From Arenicellales bacterium (GTDB lineage Bacteria > Pseudomonadota > Gammaproteobacteria > Arenicellales > JAHEKD01), in assembly GCA_028284225.1 (NCBI GenBank), contig JANQSD010000001.1:1-64000 (forward strand): DNA of 64,000 nt. Reading direction: 5' to 3'. A program made the translations under genes and the position numbers. Shown piece by piece: positions 16,494 to 28,282 of the stretch. The notes under the pieces are model-generated. The model saw only the letters and a program-made list of their open reading frames with translations. It ran no database searches and was not told where the DNA came from. Position 1 is the stretch's first letter. Each line of letters starts with the position of its first letter.

Positions 16494-19400
16494 TTATTTT
16501 ACTTCAGCTTGCTTGGTTGAATCATTAGATTGACGCAAAATTTGTAATTCACCCAAAGCTACCGAAAGCATAGGAAAGTCCAGTTTGCCGCTACGTTTTA
16601 GTTCCCGCAATACATTCTTGAACCGTTGTTTGGCTTTGGTATTGCTGACATTCCAATTATCGATTCGCTGCTTGGCGTTGCCTTTACTGCCAGTTAGCAT
16701 ATCGGCGGTCAGCAAACGTTGGACTCGGTGTAATTGATTACGCAAACTTGACTTGGCTAATAAATGCCAGTGATTTTCTGCCGTTAAGTCGGCTATGCTG
16801 TCCCTGAGCCAGTGTAGGTCAAGAATATCACCGATAGAAAAATAAACCCCGCTGGTGACATTCATATCCACTCCTTTATCATTTGCAACCTCTACCAGAT
16901 CCATGGATGAAGACAGCGCGACAAAGGCTGCAACTTGCTCAGCAATTTCAGCCGGCACACCAGCGCGGGTAAGAGAGTCTTTGCGCTTTTTGTGCAAAAT
17001 TTTATTAGGCTTGGCAAAACAACGGGGGATGCAACCCCTGAGCTCTTCGATGCCAGGCTTGAAATAATTAATGGTTTGTTGAATATCAATCGGCATACGG
17101 CGATTGCGCAGTAGCCACAAGGTTGATCGCTCTAATAATCCGGCAGCGTCATTTAGCATCTGCATCTGTATATTGGCATCGACTTTGTTATCAAGGGCTT
17201 CAATCTGCGACCAGACTTTGTCAATTGAAAAAATTTCTCTGGAACATATAAACGCACGTGCTATATCTGCATAACTGGCACCGGTGATTTCAGCCAGTTG
17301 AAACGCAAATAACGGACCAGCCTGATTAACCATTTTATTGGTAATGTACGTCGCAACTATTTCCCGGCGCAAGCGGTGATCTGCTATGGTCGAGCGATAA
17401 TTTTTGACCAGTGTTTCAGGGAAGTACTGCTCTACAACATTGCGTAAAAAGTCATCATCAGGTGCATCAGAGTCCAACAATATATCGTAGATGTGTATTT
17501 TGCTGTAAGCTAATAATACAGATATCTCCGGTGCAGTGAGCCCCCGTTTTGATGCAGCATGTTCTTTGAGAATTTCGTCGCTGGGCAGAAACTCCAATTC
17601 ACGGTTCAAGCTACCTGATTTCTCCAGCATTTGTATAAAGCGGGCATGTTCTTTAACATGTTGCACCGTTTTGCTACGCTCGATACTGATGGCCTGGGTT
17701 TGATCGTAATTGTCAGTTAATACCAGATCTGCGACCGTATCAGTCATATCAGCAAGCAAATTGTTACGCTGTTTGACAGTCATGTCGCCATCTTCGACTA
17801 CTTCATTAAGTAAAATTTTGATGTTTACTTCATGATCAGAGGTATCGACACCGGCAGAGTTATCAATAAAATCTGTATAACACTTGCCACCATTACGGCA
17901 GAATTCAACGCGGCCTAGCTGAGTTAGGCCTAAGTTGCCGCCTTCACCAACGACTTTGCACCTGAGTTCATTGCCGTTTACCCTTAAGGAATCATTAGCT
18001 CGATCGCTGGCGTCATCGTGGCTTTCTTTGGAGGATTTAATATAAGTGCCAATGCCGCCATTCCAGATTAGATCAACAGGTGCTTTGAGCATAGTATTGA
18101 TCAGCTCATTAGGTGTCAGGCTGTCGGCAGTTGTATCCAGTAGTGCCTGTATTTGCGGTGAGAGTTTGATGGATTTAGCTGAACGTTCAAAAATAGCGCC
18201 ACCCTTAGAAATCAGTTTTTTATTGTAGTCCATCCAGGTAGAGCGCGGTAATTTGAACATGCGCTCACGTTCTTTAAATGATTTCTCCGGGTCCGGGTCT
18301 GGATCAAGAAAAATATGCATGTGGTTAAAGGCGCCAACCAGTTTAGTTTTTGACGACAATAACATGCCATTGCCAAAAACGTCGCCCATCATGTCCCCAA
18401 TACCGATAGCTGTGAACGGCTGGGTCTGAGTATCATGTCCAAGTTCGCGGAAATTTCGTTTTACCGATTCCCAGGCTCCACGAGCGGTAATGCCCATGCC
18501 TTTATGATCGTAGCCAACTGAGCCGCCTGAAGCAAATGCGTCATCCAGCCAGAAACCGTATTCTCTAGCTACACCATTAGCGATATCAGAGAATGTGGCG
18601 GTGCCTTTGTCGGCGGCGACAACCAGGTAAGGGTCATCATCGTCATGCCTGACTACATCTTTGGGTGGGACAATTTCACCTTTAACTATATTGTCGGTAA
18701 TATCAAGCAGGCCGCTCATGAAGATTTTATAGCAGGCAATACCTTCTTCTAATTGTGCATTCCTGTCACCGCCAATTGGTGGGCGCTTAACAAAAAAACC
18801 GCCCTTGGAGCCGGTAGGTACAATGACGGCGTTTTTAACCAGTTGGGCTTTGACCAATCCTAATATTTCTGTTCTGAAATCCTCACGTCGATCTGACCAG
18901 CGTAGACCACCGCGAGCAACTCGACCGCCACGCAGGTGTACAGCTTCTACCCGTGGAGAGTAGACAAATATCTCAAACATGGGGCGGGGCAGAGGTAGGT
19001 TGTTAATTTTTGACGGATCGAACTTAAATGAAATATAGGGCTTAGTAGAGCCATCAGCTTCCGATTGGAAATAGTTAGTTCGTAAACTGGCATCGACCAA
19101 ATTGATAAAACTTCTTAGGATTCGGTCATCATCCAGATTGTCAACTTGCTCTAATCCGATTTCGAGTTCCGCCTGTTTTGCTTTAATCGCATTCTGGCGA
19201 TCTCCATTATCAAGTTCCGGGTCAAATCGAGCTTTAAATAACTCAATTATCGAGCGACTTACATTGTGATTATCGATTAAACACTCAATCATGTACGGTT
19301 CACTATATCGAATCCCGATTTGGCGTAAATATTTGCTATAGCCACGCAGAGTAGCAACTTCACGCCAATTTAAACCGGCCTTTAGAACAAGCTGATTGAA

Positions 19401-21311
19401 GCCATCGTTTTCAGCATCACCTGACCAAACTCTTAAAAATGAATCCTGGAATATATCGGCTATCTGTTCTGCGTTGATTTCTGTCCCATCACGGGTCTGC
19501 ATGTTGAAATCATGAATCCAGGCACATTTGTTACTCGTTGTCTGCACTTTATAGGGTTTTTCGGCCAGAACTTTCAAACCCATATTCTCTACCACGGGCA
19601 ACGCATCAGATGGTGAGACCGCTTTATCTTGGGCATAAAGCTTCATTCTCAGACTGGTTTCATCAGCGGCAATCGGTCGATACATGTGAATATCAATGCT
19701 CTTGCTGGAACTCAGAGATTCCATTACTTGAATATCGCAGCCTGCTGATCTAGCAGTAAAATCGGATTGATAAGAGACGGTAAAAGCGTCGTCATACTTA
19801 TGCAGTAGAGCGGTGCCTTTTTCTTCCCCAAATTGATCAGTGAGTGCTTCTCGAATATGATCATTCCATGAACGAGCGGCTTCTATGATTTGCTGTTCGA
19901 TTCTTTCTTCTTTATATCTAGGGCGAGTGCCGGGTTTGATCCTGATAATAAAATGCACCCTGGCTAAGACTGATTCTGAAAAATGGGTATTAAATTGACT
20001 GGTGGTGCCTTTGTAGGCATGCATTAAAATATCTTGGATTTTTACGCGTAGCTCGCGGTTGTAACGTTCCTTAGGAACATAAACCATACAGGAATAAAAA
20101 CGGTCAAATTTGTCATGGCGGGAGAAAAAACGAATACGTTGGCGTTCTTGTAATGCCAGGATACCCATGGAAATATTAAATAAATCATCATCAGCTATGG
20201 CGAACAGGCTATCGCGCGGATAAGTTTCGAATATGTTTTCCAGTGCCTTATAGTCATGGCCCCCATGAGGTAATTTGCTTTTGGCTAAGACACGAGCAAC
20301 TTTGTCCCGCAGCAGTGGGATTTCATGGGTATTCTTGTTATAAGCGGCTGAAGTGAATAATCCAAGAATACAATACTGACCTAAAAGCTTGCCTTTATCG
20401 TCATATTTATTGATGCCAATAAAGTCCATATAGGCTGGGCGATGAATTCGAGAACGATTATTAGCTTTGGTGACGATGATCATTTCATCAACCAGATGTT
20501 TTACCGCTCCTGTGGGTAACAAGTCTTGATGGCCGTTCCGTAGCAGTCCTAATCCACTGCCTTTTTTCATTTTTAGTTCATTGCTACTAATGGTATCTTC
20601 ACAATAACCCAGAAAGGTAAAATGGTTGTCTTCAATCCAGCGGCAGAATTCAATGACTTCTTTATTAGTTTTAGCATCAAAAGGGCTTTTTTGTTTTCTA
20701 AGGTTAGCTGTCAATTGATTAACCTGCTTGCGCATGCGGTCCCAGTCGTCTACCGCATCAGCAACTTCATTTAGAACTGTAGTTAGCTCTGCCTCGATCT
20801 CTTTAAGTTTTTTGCCCTCGGTTTGCCGGTCAATTTCAAAGTGCATGATCGATTCGGAATTAAAACCCGTTTTGCGTGTGTCTGAGGGTTCAATATCAGT
20901 CAGCACACCTTGAGTAGAGCGTTTAGCAGAGACAACAGGATGAATAGTTAAATGAATGGTGGAATCCAAACGATTCAATGCCATTGAAATTGAATCAACC
21001 AAAAACGGACGATTCTTGGTAATAATCTCTACTACGGTATGAGTGGATTGCCAGCCGTGTTTATCGTATTCAGGATTATAGACGTGAATTTTGTTCTCGT
21101 CTTTTTTGCGTTTTTTAGCCAGTTGCAGAATCGCCATCGCTGAACCGGCCAAATCATGCAGATTTTGTTTTTCTAAATCAGCGATTGAAATTCGTTGGTA
21201 GAAAAGCTTCATGAATTTCTCTGCCTGATTTTTAACTTGCTTATCTAATGAATTAGGTAAGCTGCTAATAATCTTTTTGATTAAATCCTGATGGCCATTG
21301 ATGTCTGACAT
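16494..21311 (-). CDS. gdhB: NAD-specific glutamate dehydrogenase, 180-kDa class
   Basis: Catabolic enzyme oxidising glutamate to 2-oxoglutarate and ammonia with NAD. At about 1,605 residues it matches the large GDH of Pseudomonas and Streptomyces, with long amino- and carboxy-terminal regulatory regions flanking the catalytic core. The glutamate site PTGSKGGFFVKRPP is near residue 840, and the nucleotide-binding stretch GIGDMMGDVFGNGML near 980. ATG at 21311 is chosen because GCGGAG precedes it; an in-frame TTG lies ten codons upstream. With the Ast and putrescine genes in this window it would carry amino-acid carbon into the TCA cycle. The DUF3461 gene follows. Confidence 0.95.
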   Translation of the reverse strand: MSDINGHQDLIKKIISSLPNSLDKQVKNQAEKFMKLFYQRISIADLEKQNLHDLAGSAMAILQLAKKRKKDENKIHVYNPEYDKHGWQSTHTVVEIITKNRPFLVDSISMALNRLDSTIHLTIHPVVSAKRSTQGVLTDIEPSDTRKTGFNSESIMHFEIDRQTEGKKLKEIEAELTTVLNEVADAVDDWDRMRKQVNQLTANLRKQKSPFDAKTNKEVIEFCRWIEDNHFTFLGYCEDTISSNELKMKKGSGLGLLRNGHQDLLPTGAVKHLVDEMIIVTKANNRSRIHRPAYMDFIGINKYDDKGKLLGQYCILGLFTSAAYNKNTHEIPLLRDKVARVLAKSKLPHGGHDYKALENIFETYPRDSLFAIADDDLFNISMGILALQERQRIRFFSRHDKFDRFYSCMVYVPKERYNRELRVKIQDILMHAYKGTTSQFNTHFSESVLARVHFIIRIKPGTRPRYKEERIEQQIIEAARSWNDHIREALTDQFGEEKGTALLHKYDDAFTVSYQSDFTARSAGCDIQVMESLSSSKSIDIHMYRPIAADETSLRMKLYAQDKAVSPSDALPVVENMGLKVLAEKPYKVQTTSNKCAWIHDFNMQTRDGTEINAEQIADIFQDSFLRVWSGDAENDGFNQLVLKAGLNWREVATLRGYSKYLRQIGIRYSEPYMIECLIDNHNVSRSIIELFKARFDPELDNGDRQNAIKAKQAELEIGLEQVDNLDDDRILRSFINLVDASLRTNYFQSEADGSTKPYISFKFDPSKINNLPLPRPMFEIFVYSPRVEAVHLRGGRVARGGLRWSDRREDFRTEILGLVKAQLVKNAVIVPTGSKGGFFVKRPPIGGDRNAQLEEGIACYKIFMSGLLDITDNIVKGEIVPPKDVVRHDDDDPYLVVAADKGTATFSDIANGVAREYGFWLDDAFASGGSVGYDHKGMGITARGAWESVKRNFRELGHDTQTQPFTAIGIGDMMGDVFGNGMLLSSKTKLVGAFNHMHIFLDPDPDPEKSFKERERMFKLPRSTWMDYNKKLISKGGAIFERSAKSIKLSPQIQALLDTTADSLTPNELINTMLKAPVDLIWNGGIGTYIKSSKESHDDASDRANDSLRVNGNELRCKVVGEGGNLGLTQLGRVEFCRNGGKCYTDFIDNSAGVDTSDHEVNIKILLNEVVEDGDMTVKQRNNLLADMTDTVADLVLTDNYDQTQAISIERSKTVQHVKEHARFIQMLEKSGSLNRELEFLPSDEILKEHAASKRGLTAPEISVLLAYSKIHIYDILLDSDAPDDDFLRNVVEQYFPETLVKNYRSTIADHRLRREIVATYITNKMVNQAGPLFAFQLAEITGASYADIARAFICSREIFSIDKVWSQIEALDNKVDANIQMQMLNDAAGLLERSTLWLLRNRRMPIDIQQTINYFKPGIEELRGCIPRCFAKPNKILHKKRKDSLTRAGVPAEIAEQVAAFVALSSSMDLVEVANDKGVDMNVTSGVYFSIGDILDLHWLRDSIADLTAENHWHLLAKSSLRNQLHRVQRLLTADMLTGSKGNAKQRIDNWNVSNTKAKQRFKNVLRELKRSGKLDFPMLSVALGELQILRQSNDSTKQAEVK

Positions 21312-21439
21312 GCTAACTCCGCTTTGATTTGACTGACGCAAAAATTATTGCGTATCCGATTAATTTTGCAATTATATAAGGTATTTTTCAGCAAGTCATT
21401 CTTGTATATTCAGACTCTGTGTATTGAATCGTCAAGTCT

Positions 21440-21448
21440 TGTTATGAT
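21440..21448 (+). promoter_or_regulatory. Extended -10 promoter element for aacS
   Basis: TGTTATGAT, an extended -10 (TGn then TATGAT), ends 30 bases before the chosen start codon. No clear -35 box is needed or seen. It lies in the 167-base divergent region shared with the glutamate dehydrogenase gene. Confidence 0.4.
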
Positions 21449-21478
21449 AGCTAGTAGTTTTTAAAAATGGAGAATATA

Positions 21479-23425
<1,947 letters not shown>

Positions 23426-23505
23426 AAACAAGAGTAAATCACCAGACTTGATTATGTGCTTTTTTGAATTCAATTAGTCAGGCACTGGCTGTGGGATACG
23501 CGCAA

Positions 23506-23535
23506 TTGCCATTGATTGTAATTTACCGCTATACT
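23506..23535 (+). promoter_or_regulatory. Probable sigma-70 promoter of the PliI-like lipoprotein gene
   Basis: TTGCCA (23506-23511), 18-base spacer, TATACT (23530-23535); each hexamer matches the consensus at five of six positions. The predicted leader is about 120 nt and contains a small open frame. The rest of 23426-23662 shows no other feature. Confidence 0.55.
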
Positions 23536-23570
23536 TACATCAGGCAATAAAGGCGAGTTGGTTGTATGTT

Positions 23571-23660
23571 ATGGATAAATCACTAAACAACGCTGAAGGT
23601 TTTATCAAATATATACAAACCGGTAAGTTTGGTATGCTGTTAGATCTTAAAGGAAGTTAA
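23571..23660 (+). CDS. Possible 29-residue leader peptide
   Basis: A short frame starts ATGGATAAATCA and ends two bases before the TTG of the lipoprotein gene. Its last codons (GGAAGTTAA) contain the ribosome binding site of that gene, so translation could couple the two. It has no strong binding site of its own, and the peptide matches nothing I know. It may be chance. Confidence 0.25.
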   Translation: MDKSLNNAEGFIKYIQTGKFGMLLDLKGS

Positions 23661-23662
23661 AT

Positions 23663-24154
23663 TTGAAGTTACTATTACTGAAGGCTTTGATCTTACTGGC
23701 TGCATTGGCAGTCTCTAGTTGTGCTACCAAATCGGAAACAACAGATCACCATGAACTAAGGCTGCAATCAAATGTAGTTGCGATTGTATCAGAAGGGCCG
23801 TTGGAACCACGGAGCTTAGGAAGTTACAGTTTAAGAATTTATCAGATTTTAGATCCAAAGTATCCTTATGACAATTATGTTGCTGGAATGCTTGTTCCAC
23901 GAGATGGTTCGATTGAGGCATTGAAGGCTAAGGATATTAATGGCGACGGTGTAGAGGAGATAATCGTAATCACTCGAGTTGCCGGGTCAGGATCTTACAT
24001 CTCTGCTGTGGCTTACGAATACAACGGAGAGAAATTAAATGTCATTGCTTCAGTTAATGATCTTATGCCTGATATAGACCCCATCGAATCTTTGCTGTCG
24101 GCCTATAATGAAACATCAAGCTCCAATGAGCCTCCTGTAAGTCAAGACCAATAG
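23663..24154 (+). CDS. Putative PliI-like lysozyme inhibitor lipoprotein
   Basis: A 163-residue lipoprotein: hydrophobic signal followed by lipobox AVSSC with cysteine 20. The mature part has PRSLGSYSLRIYQ, GMLVPRDGSIEALKAKDING and RVAGSGSYISAVAYEY, a pattern I recall from PliI-type inhibitors of invertebrate lysozyme and their bacterial relatives; the DINGDG segment resembles a calcium-binding loop. Such proteins protect the cell wall in the periplasm. The start is TTG at 23663, set by AGGAAG six bases upstream. Family assignment is from memory of the motif and should be treated as moderate. Confidence 0.6.
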   Translation: MKLLLLKALILLAALAVSSCATKSETTDHHELRLQSNVVAIVSEGPLEPRSLGSYSLRIYQILDPKYPYDNYVAGMLVPRDGSIEALKAKDINGDGVEEIIVITRVAGSGSYISAVAYEYNGEKLNVIASVNDLMPDIDPIESLLSAYNETSSSNEPPVSQDQ

Positions 24155-24288
24155 GTTTTCATTTCAACAATATTTCTGCGGCTGGGCGTCTAAATTGTGA
24201 CTCCAGTTAGGGTTTCCCTGCTGACAATTTCTTTTTTGCCTGAGCTCGCTATTTTAAACTGAAAGCGACAAGTAAACTCGGTTTGCAT

Positions 24289-25329
24289 TTATTTTGATTG
24301 ACTGCGCCACTCAAGGAACCTTTCGTTGATAATATCTTGCAATGTTTCATGCCAGTTATAATCCAGCCAAATCGCGTTTTGCATATTCTTTTTATAAGTG
24401 GGCACGAAAACCAGAACCTGGCCAGCTTGAGGGAGTAAGCTTAGTGTTTTCAAGGTTTGTCTGTTAGTCGGACCGAAAGCATACTCGTAAGCTAGTTTGA
24501 ATTGAGCCGAATCAGACATAAGTTTCAGTAATAGTTGTTGGGCCTGATCGGTGTTTGTGGAGTTGTTATTAATACCCAGGTTCATTTCAACGACTAGTTG
24601 ACCATTCCACAGAATTTCCATGGGATGATTAAACTGCAAATCGTAAAATACGTTGTGTGGTCCGGCAGCTAACGACACTTGATTGTTTTCGATCAAGGCT
24701 TTTAGTTCTGTAACATCTTTCCACCAATGAGTATGCCGCTTTATGGTATCTAATTTGGCAAAGGCCAGTTTGATGCCCCGCTCTGTACTGAGTAATTGGT
24801 AAACTTCATTAATCGGAATTCCATAGGATAGTAGGGCCCATTCCAATGTGCCTATCGGGCTATCAGGCAATGCCCGCATGCCGGGGAATCGTTCGACATC
24901 AAATAAATCTGCTGCTGATTCCGGGCGTGTAGTCACCATATTAAATATCGGATAGGCGATTACCATTGAATAAGTGGCAAAATTTACGCCGCAATTATTG
25001 TTGTTTTTTTGTAAAAAATTTCTTCGCTGAAATAGCAGTTTGAATTCGTCAATGTCTTTTAGCCTGACGATTTGTTGGTTGCTGCAGGCTACATCTGCCT
25101 GGGCCGAGTTAAGGCTGACTAAATCAAACTTTTTGTTGAAGATATCTGTGTTATTACTATCAAGCTTCACTTCCATTTCGGTGATCGACTGTAACGTTGT
25201 TTGCAAGTTATCAAGATCAAAACCATTTTGGTTAGCTTGAGTTAAATTGATCGTTATTTGTGCATGACTTATTGAACCGAATAGCAAACAAGTCAGAGAG
25301 ATTAAAAGCTTGAGGCTGATGTGTTTCAC
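24289..25329 (-). CDS. Periplasmic solute-binding protein, PotD-like (orphan)
   Basis: An ABC-type extracellular binding protein of 346 residues with a signal peptide (about 1-23, ending ISHA). The stretch LFDVERFPGMRAL followed by GTLEWALLSYGI resembles the family that binds polyamines or similar cations (SBP_bac_8 clan). No ABC permease or ATPase gene is adjacent. Instead it starts with GTG on the stop codon of the ClC gene (GTGA overlap), so it is translated with a ClC protein. It may serve a distant ABC system, or have been recruited for another role. The ligand is unknown. Confidence 0.65.
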   Translation of the reverse strand: MKHISLKLLISLTCLLFGSISHAQITINLTQANQNGFDLDNLQTTLQSITEMEVKLDSNNTDIFNKKFDLVSLNSAQADVACSNQQIVRLKDIDEFKLLFQRRNFLQKNNNNCGVNFATYSMVIAYPIFNMVTTRPESAADLFDVERFPGMRALPDSPIGTLEWALLSYGIPINEVYQLLSTERGIKLAFAKLDTIKRHTHWWKDVTELKALIENNQVSLAAGPHNVFYDLQFNHPMEILWNGQLVVEMNLGINNNSTNTDQAQQLLLKLMSDSAQFKLAYEYAFGPTNRQTLKTLSLLPQAGQVLVFVPTYKKNMQNAIWLDYNWHETLQDIINERFLEWRSQSK

Positions 25330-27071
25330 AGGTTTTCCTCTTGCCTCAACGTCGAAGTGGTGTCCAGATAGGCCTTAATAATTGTAGATTCGTGTACGAT
25401 GCCAAGCATTCTTTTTGATTCGTTATCCTCAAGAACCGGGATGCTCTCACCGACAAAGTTCTCTATTCCATTCATGGCTTCCCAGATGGTGTTCTCTTGT
25501 AGCAGATAAAATCCATTTTGATCAACATGAGTGATAACACTTTGCTCCATATCTTCACCTTTATCAATCAATGCCGCCAATTTCACCAGGCTGATGCTGC
25601 CGCTAAGTATTGAGTTTTCATCTAACAAGTAAGCCTCAGTGGCATCAGCCTTAATCATGCTGCGCCGGGCTTGCCCTAGTGTGGTATCTGCTGTGATCGG
25701 ACAAAAATCATCGCTAATATAAGGTTTGATTTGTTTGATATTTAATACAGCCTTGTCTCGCCCGAGACCCAGATCAACGCCTCGATTTAGCAGCACCTTG
25801 TCAAACAATGAGCGGCCAAACAAGCGGTAAGCCACGATGTTGGATAACACAACACTGACCATGGCAGCTGTGGTAATACTGTAGTTGCGGGTTAGCTCAA
25901 GTACAATAATTATTGTCGTCAATGGTGCGCCGATCACCGGGCTGGTCACTGCCACCATGCCGCAAATTGTATAGAAAACCAATTCCGAACGTTCGATGCC
26001 GGGAATTTGATTCGCTATTATCCCGCACAATGTGCCAAACATGATGCCGGTAAAAACAGCTGGGCTGAACACACCCCCCGCAAAACCAAAGCCCAAGCAA
26101 AGCCCCGTCAACAAAATTTTCATGACCAGTAAAGTTGATAATTCAACACTGGTAAAAGCACCATCAATGGTTGCCAATCGGATCGCTTCTTTGCCGACCC
26201 CCATAACGTCCGGAAGCCAAAGTGCTGCTACGCCAACAGCAAAGCCAGCCATCATGGGTTTAAATACTTGATGTACGTTTAAGGTTTGGCTTAAACGCCC
26301 AAAATACAAAATGCTTTGCATAAATAGTTGTGCAACGATAGCACCGCATAAGCCAATTAATCCAAACAGCACAAACTCCTGTGCACTAGCCGTGTTGACA
26401 ATGCCGATCGAAAATAAAGGTAATTTGTCAAAGAATTGATTGGCGATAACAAAACCTACCGTCGACGCGACTGTAACAGGTGCAAAAGCACGTAACGAGT
26501 AGTGCCGCAGAATAACTTCATGGACGAATACAACACCGGTTATGGGTGCATTGAATACTGTCGATATTGCCGCAGCTACACCGCAGCACAAGGCAATATT
26601 ATCGTGATAAAACCTGTTGCCGGTGGTTTTAGCAATAGCAGTTCCGATGCTGCCGCCTAAATATGCAACAGGGCCATATTGGCCGACAGATGCGCCACAA
26701 CCCAGAGAGATCAGACTTGCCAGAATATTTACGAATCGGTTCCATAATGACTGGTCGTGGGAATGGCTTAGAGACTCCGAAATGATGTCTGCAACAGATT
26801 GAGGTCTTTTTTCCCGAGTTAAACGCCATATCAACCATCCAACAACGAGTCCGCCCAGTGAAGGGACGAGTAGCGTTGCTGAAGTTAAAACTACGGGATT
26901 AGTTGTTAAAGCTCTACTTTTTGCGGATACTTTTAACCAGTCGTTTAGAATAAAAATAAGTTCGATAAATCCAATTGAGGCAAGTGAGGCCAGTGCGCCG
27001 ATGATTGTGCCTAAAATTAGGGTGGTGCCTATAGATCCCAGTGTGGCACTGAATGTACTGTTTTTATCCAC
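25326..27071 (-). CDS. ClC-type chloride channel with CBS pair
   Basis: Voltage-gated-chloride-channel family protein of 581 residues: ClC membrane domain (about 15-430) and a C-terminal CBS pair (about 455-570). Conserved parts include GGVFSPAVFTGIMFG (selectivity filter) and GAPLTTIIIVLELTRN. The usual GREGP segment reads GQYGP at 130-134, so the gating glutamate (E148 in E. coli ClC-ec1) is tyrosine. In the helix aligned with FIIEEM, the proton glutamate E203 is valine (FVHEV, V186). The first filter motif GSGIP is also absent. The protein should therefore be uncoupled from protons, a channel or an unusual transporter. It overlaps the downstream binding-protein gene by four bases. Confidence 0.9.
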   Translation of the reverse strand: MDKNSTFSATLGSIGTTLILGTIIGALASLASIGFIELIFILNDWLKVSAKSRALTTNPVVLTSATLLVPSLGGLVVGWLIWRLTREKRPQSVADIISESLSHSHDQSLWNRFVNILASLISLGCGASVGQYGPVAYLGGSIGTAIAKTTGNRFYHDNIALCCGVAAAISTVFNAPITGVVFVHEVILRHYSLRAFAPVTVASTVGFVIANQFFDKLPLFSIGIVNTASAQEFVLFGLIGLCGAIVAQLFMQSILYFGRLSQTLNVHQVFKPMMAGFAVGVAALWLPDVMGVGKEAIRLATIDGAFTSVELSTLLVMKILLTGLCLGFGFAGGVFSPAVFTGIMFGTLCGIIANQIPGIERSELVFYTICGMVAVTSPVIGAPLTTIIIVLELTRNYSITTAAMVSVVLSNIVAYRLFGRSLFDKVLLNRGVDLGLGRDKAVLNIKQIKPYISDDFCPITADTTLGQARRSMIKADATEAYLLDENSILSGSISLVKLAALIDKGEDMEQSVITHVDQNGFYLLQENTIWEAMNGIENFVGESIPVLEDNESKRMLGIVHESTIIKAYLDTTSTLRQEENL

Positions 27072-27128
27072 TATTGATTTTTCTCTGTCGATGCCACTGT
27101 ACTAGATCGGTTTCACTCAGGCAATAAA

Positions 27129-27158
27129 AAAGGCGTTGTGGTTACCCACAACGCCTTT
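27129..27158 (-). terminator. Terminator of the outer-membrane protein gene
   Basis: A 13-bp stem AAAGGCGTTGTGG / CCACAACGCCTTT with a 4-base loop, followed on the minus strand by a T-rich tract (TTTTTATT). It lies 18 bases after the stop codon and separates this gene from the ClC gene. Confidence 0.9.
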
Positions 27159-27175
27159 TACAAAACTAGCTTTGC

Positions 27176-28168
27176 TTACTGCTCGAATAGGAAACGTAAG
27201 CCAGTCATGAAAATAGTGTTATCACCGGGCTCATCAAATAATGCACGTGCTTCTGCAAACCATTGTGCAGTGCCTTTACTGGTTTCAAATGCATCAAGAC
27301 CGCCCTGGATAAAGAAGCTACCATCGGTATTATCACTATCATTGATATCCCAAACACCGACACCACCGCCAATAAATCCATTGCTGCCCAGTTTATGGTT
27401 AACACCGATGTCAGCAAATGCAGTGGAGTGTGTGGAGTCGTCAAAGTTATACGCACCACCTAATTGAGCTAATAATGATGTTTTATCATTCAATGGCTTT
27501 AACAGACCCAGTATTGCGCCTGCAATCGCGCCATCGTTTTGGGTTTGGTGGCCATCACCATAACGCTCACTTTCATCTTCAGGACACTCATCACGCACTC
27601 GATCTTCATAGCCAATAAAAGGCGCGATAAAAGGAATAACTGAAGGTGCAGCCGCAACAACAGGTACTGGCTCAGGTGCAGGAGCAGGTGCTTCGGCAAC
27701 TTGAGTCAAAACGGCAAGATTACAGCAAACCTTTGGGATAACAAAAGTATGAGTATTGCCCGCATTGTCCACAGCCGCAATGCTGTAGGCATCGACAGGT
27801 GCATCACCACCCCAGCGTAGTTTGGTTACAGTATCTGCGTCACCAGTGGTACGGCGTCTAACGCCCATCCATTCAAAAGTAGTACCGATTGGCAACATGA
27901 CCTCACTGAACTCTCCATTTTGGATTTGCGTGATTAATGCATCAACATCACCTGGCCAGCCGGAGGTTGAAACCATATTGACAAAATCATCTCGGTTTTC
28001 AGTAACGTATTTTTGTAATTCAGCGGGATTATCAATACCCCCATCGCAAACCGGGTTGCTTATACCCATGGTTCGGATGGTTTTGTAGTCTTGTGCAACC
28101 GCAGTTCCGCTGGTTGCAATTAACAAACTCATCGCGGCAATAAATTTTCTTAAGGATGTGTTTTTCAT
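27176..28168 (-). CDS. Outer-membrane beta-barrel-like protein with cysteine-containing N-domain
   Basis: A 330-residue exported protein of unknown function. The signal peptide covers about residues 1-25 (ending AVAQ). An N-terminal domain (26-155) ends in the motif VIPKVCCNLAVL; I recall similar CCNL-containing proteins in marine proteobacteria. A proline/alanine linker (about 160-180) leads to a C-terminal half of alternating strands ending LRFLFEQ, like a small outer-membrane barrel whose last strand ends in an aromatic residue. GGAG precedes the ATG by eight bases. Its own terminator makes it a single-gene unit. Confidence 0.65.
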   Translation of the reverse strand: MKNTSLRKFIAAMSLLIATSGTAVAQDYKTIRTMGISNPVCDGGIDNPAELQKYVTENRDDFVNMVSTSGWPGDVDALITQIQNGEFSEVMLPIGTTFEWMGVRRRTTGDADTVTKLRWGGDAPVDAYSIAAVDNAGNTHTFVIPKVCCNLAVLTQVAEAPAPAPEPVPVVAAAPSVIPFIAPFIGYEDRVRDECPEDESERYGDGHQTQNDGAIAGAILGLLKPLNDKTSLLAQLGGAYNFDDSTHSTAFADIGVNHKLGSNGFIGGGVGVWDINDSDNTDGSFFIQGGLDAFETSKGTAQWFAEARALFDEPGDNTIFMTGLRFLFEQ

Positions 28169-28282
28169 TACATATGCTCCTGATTTTGATCAGATTCGAA
28201 TTAGTGTAAATAGACTTAACGGCATCTATAGCTACCGATTATCCCCAATTGTTGAATAAATTCCAATAAAAATTTGACGAAT

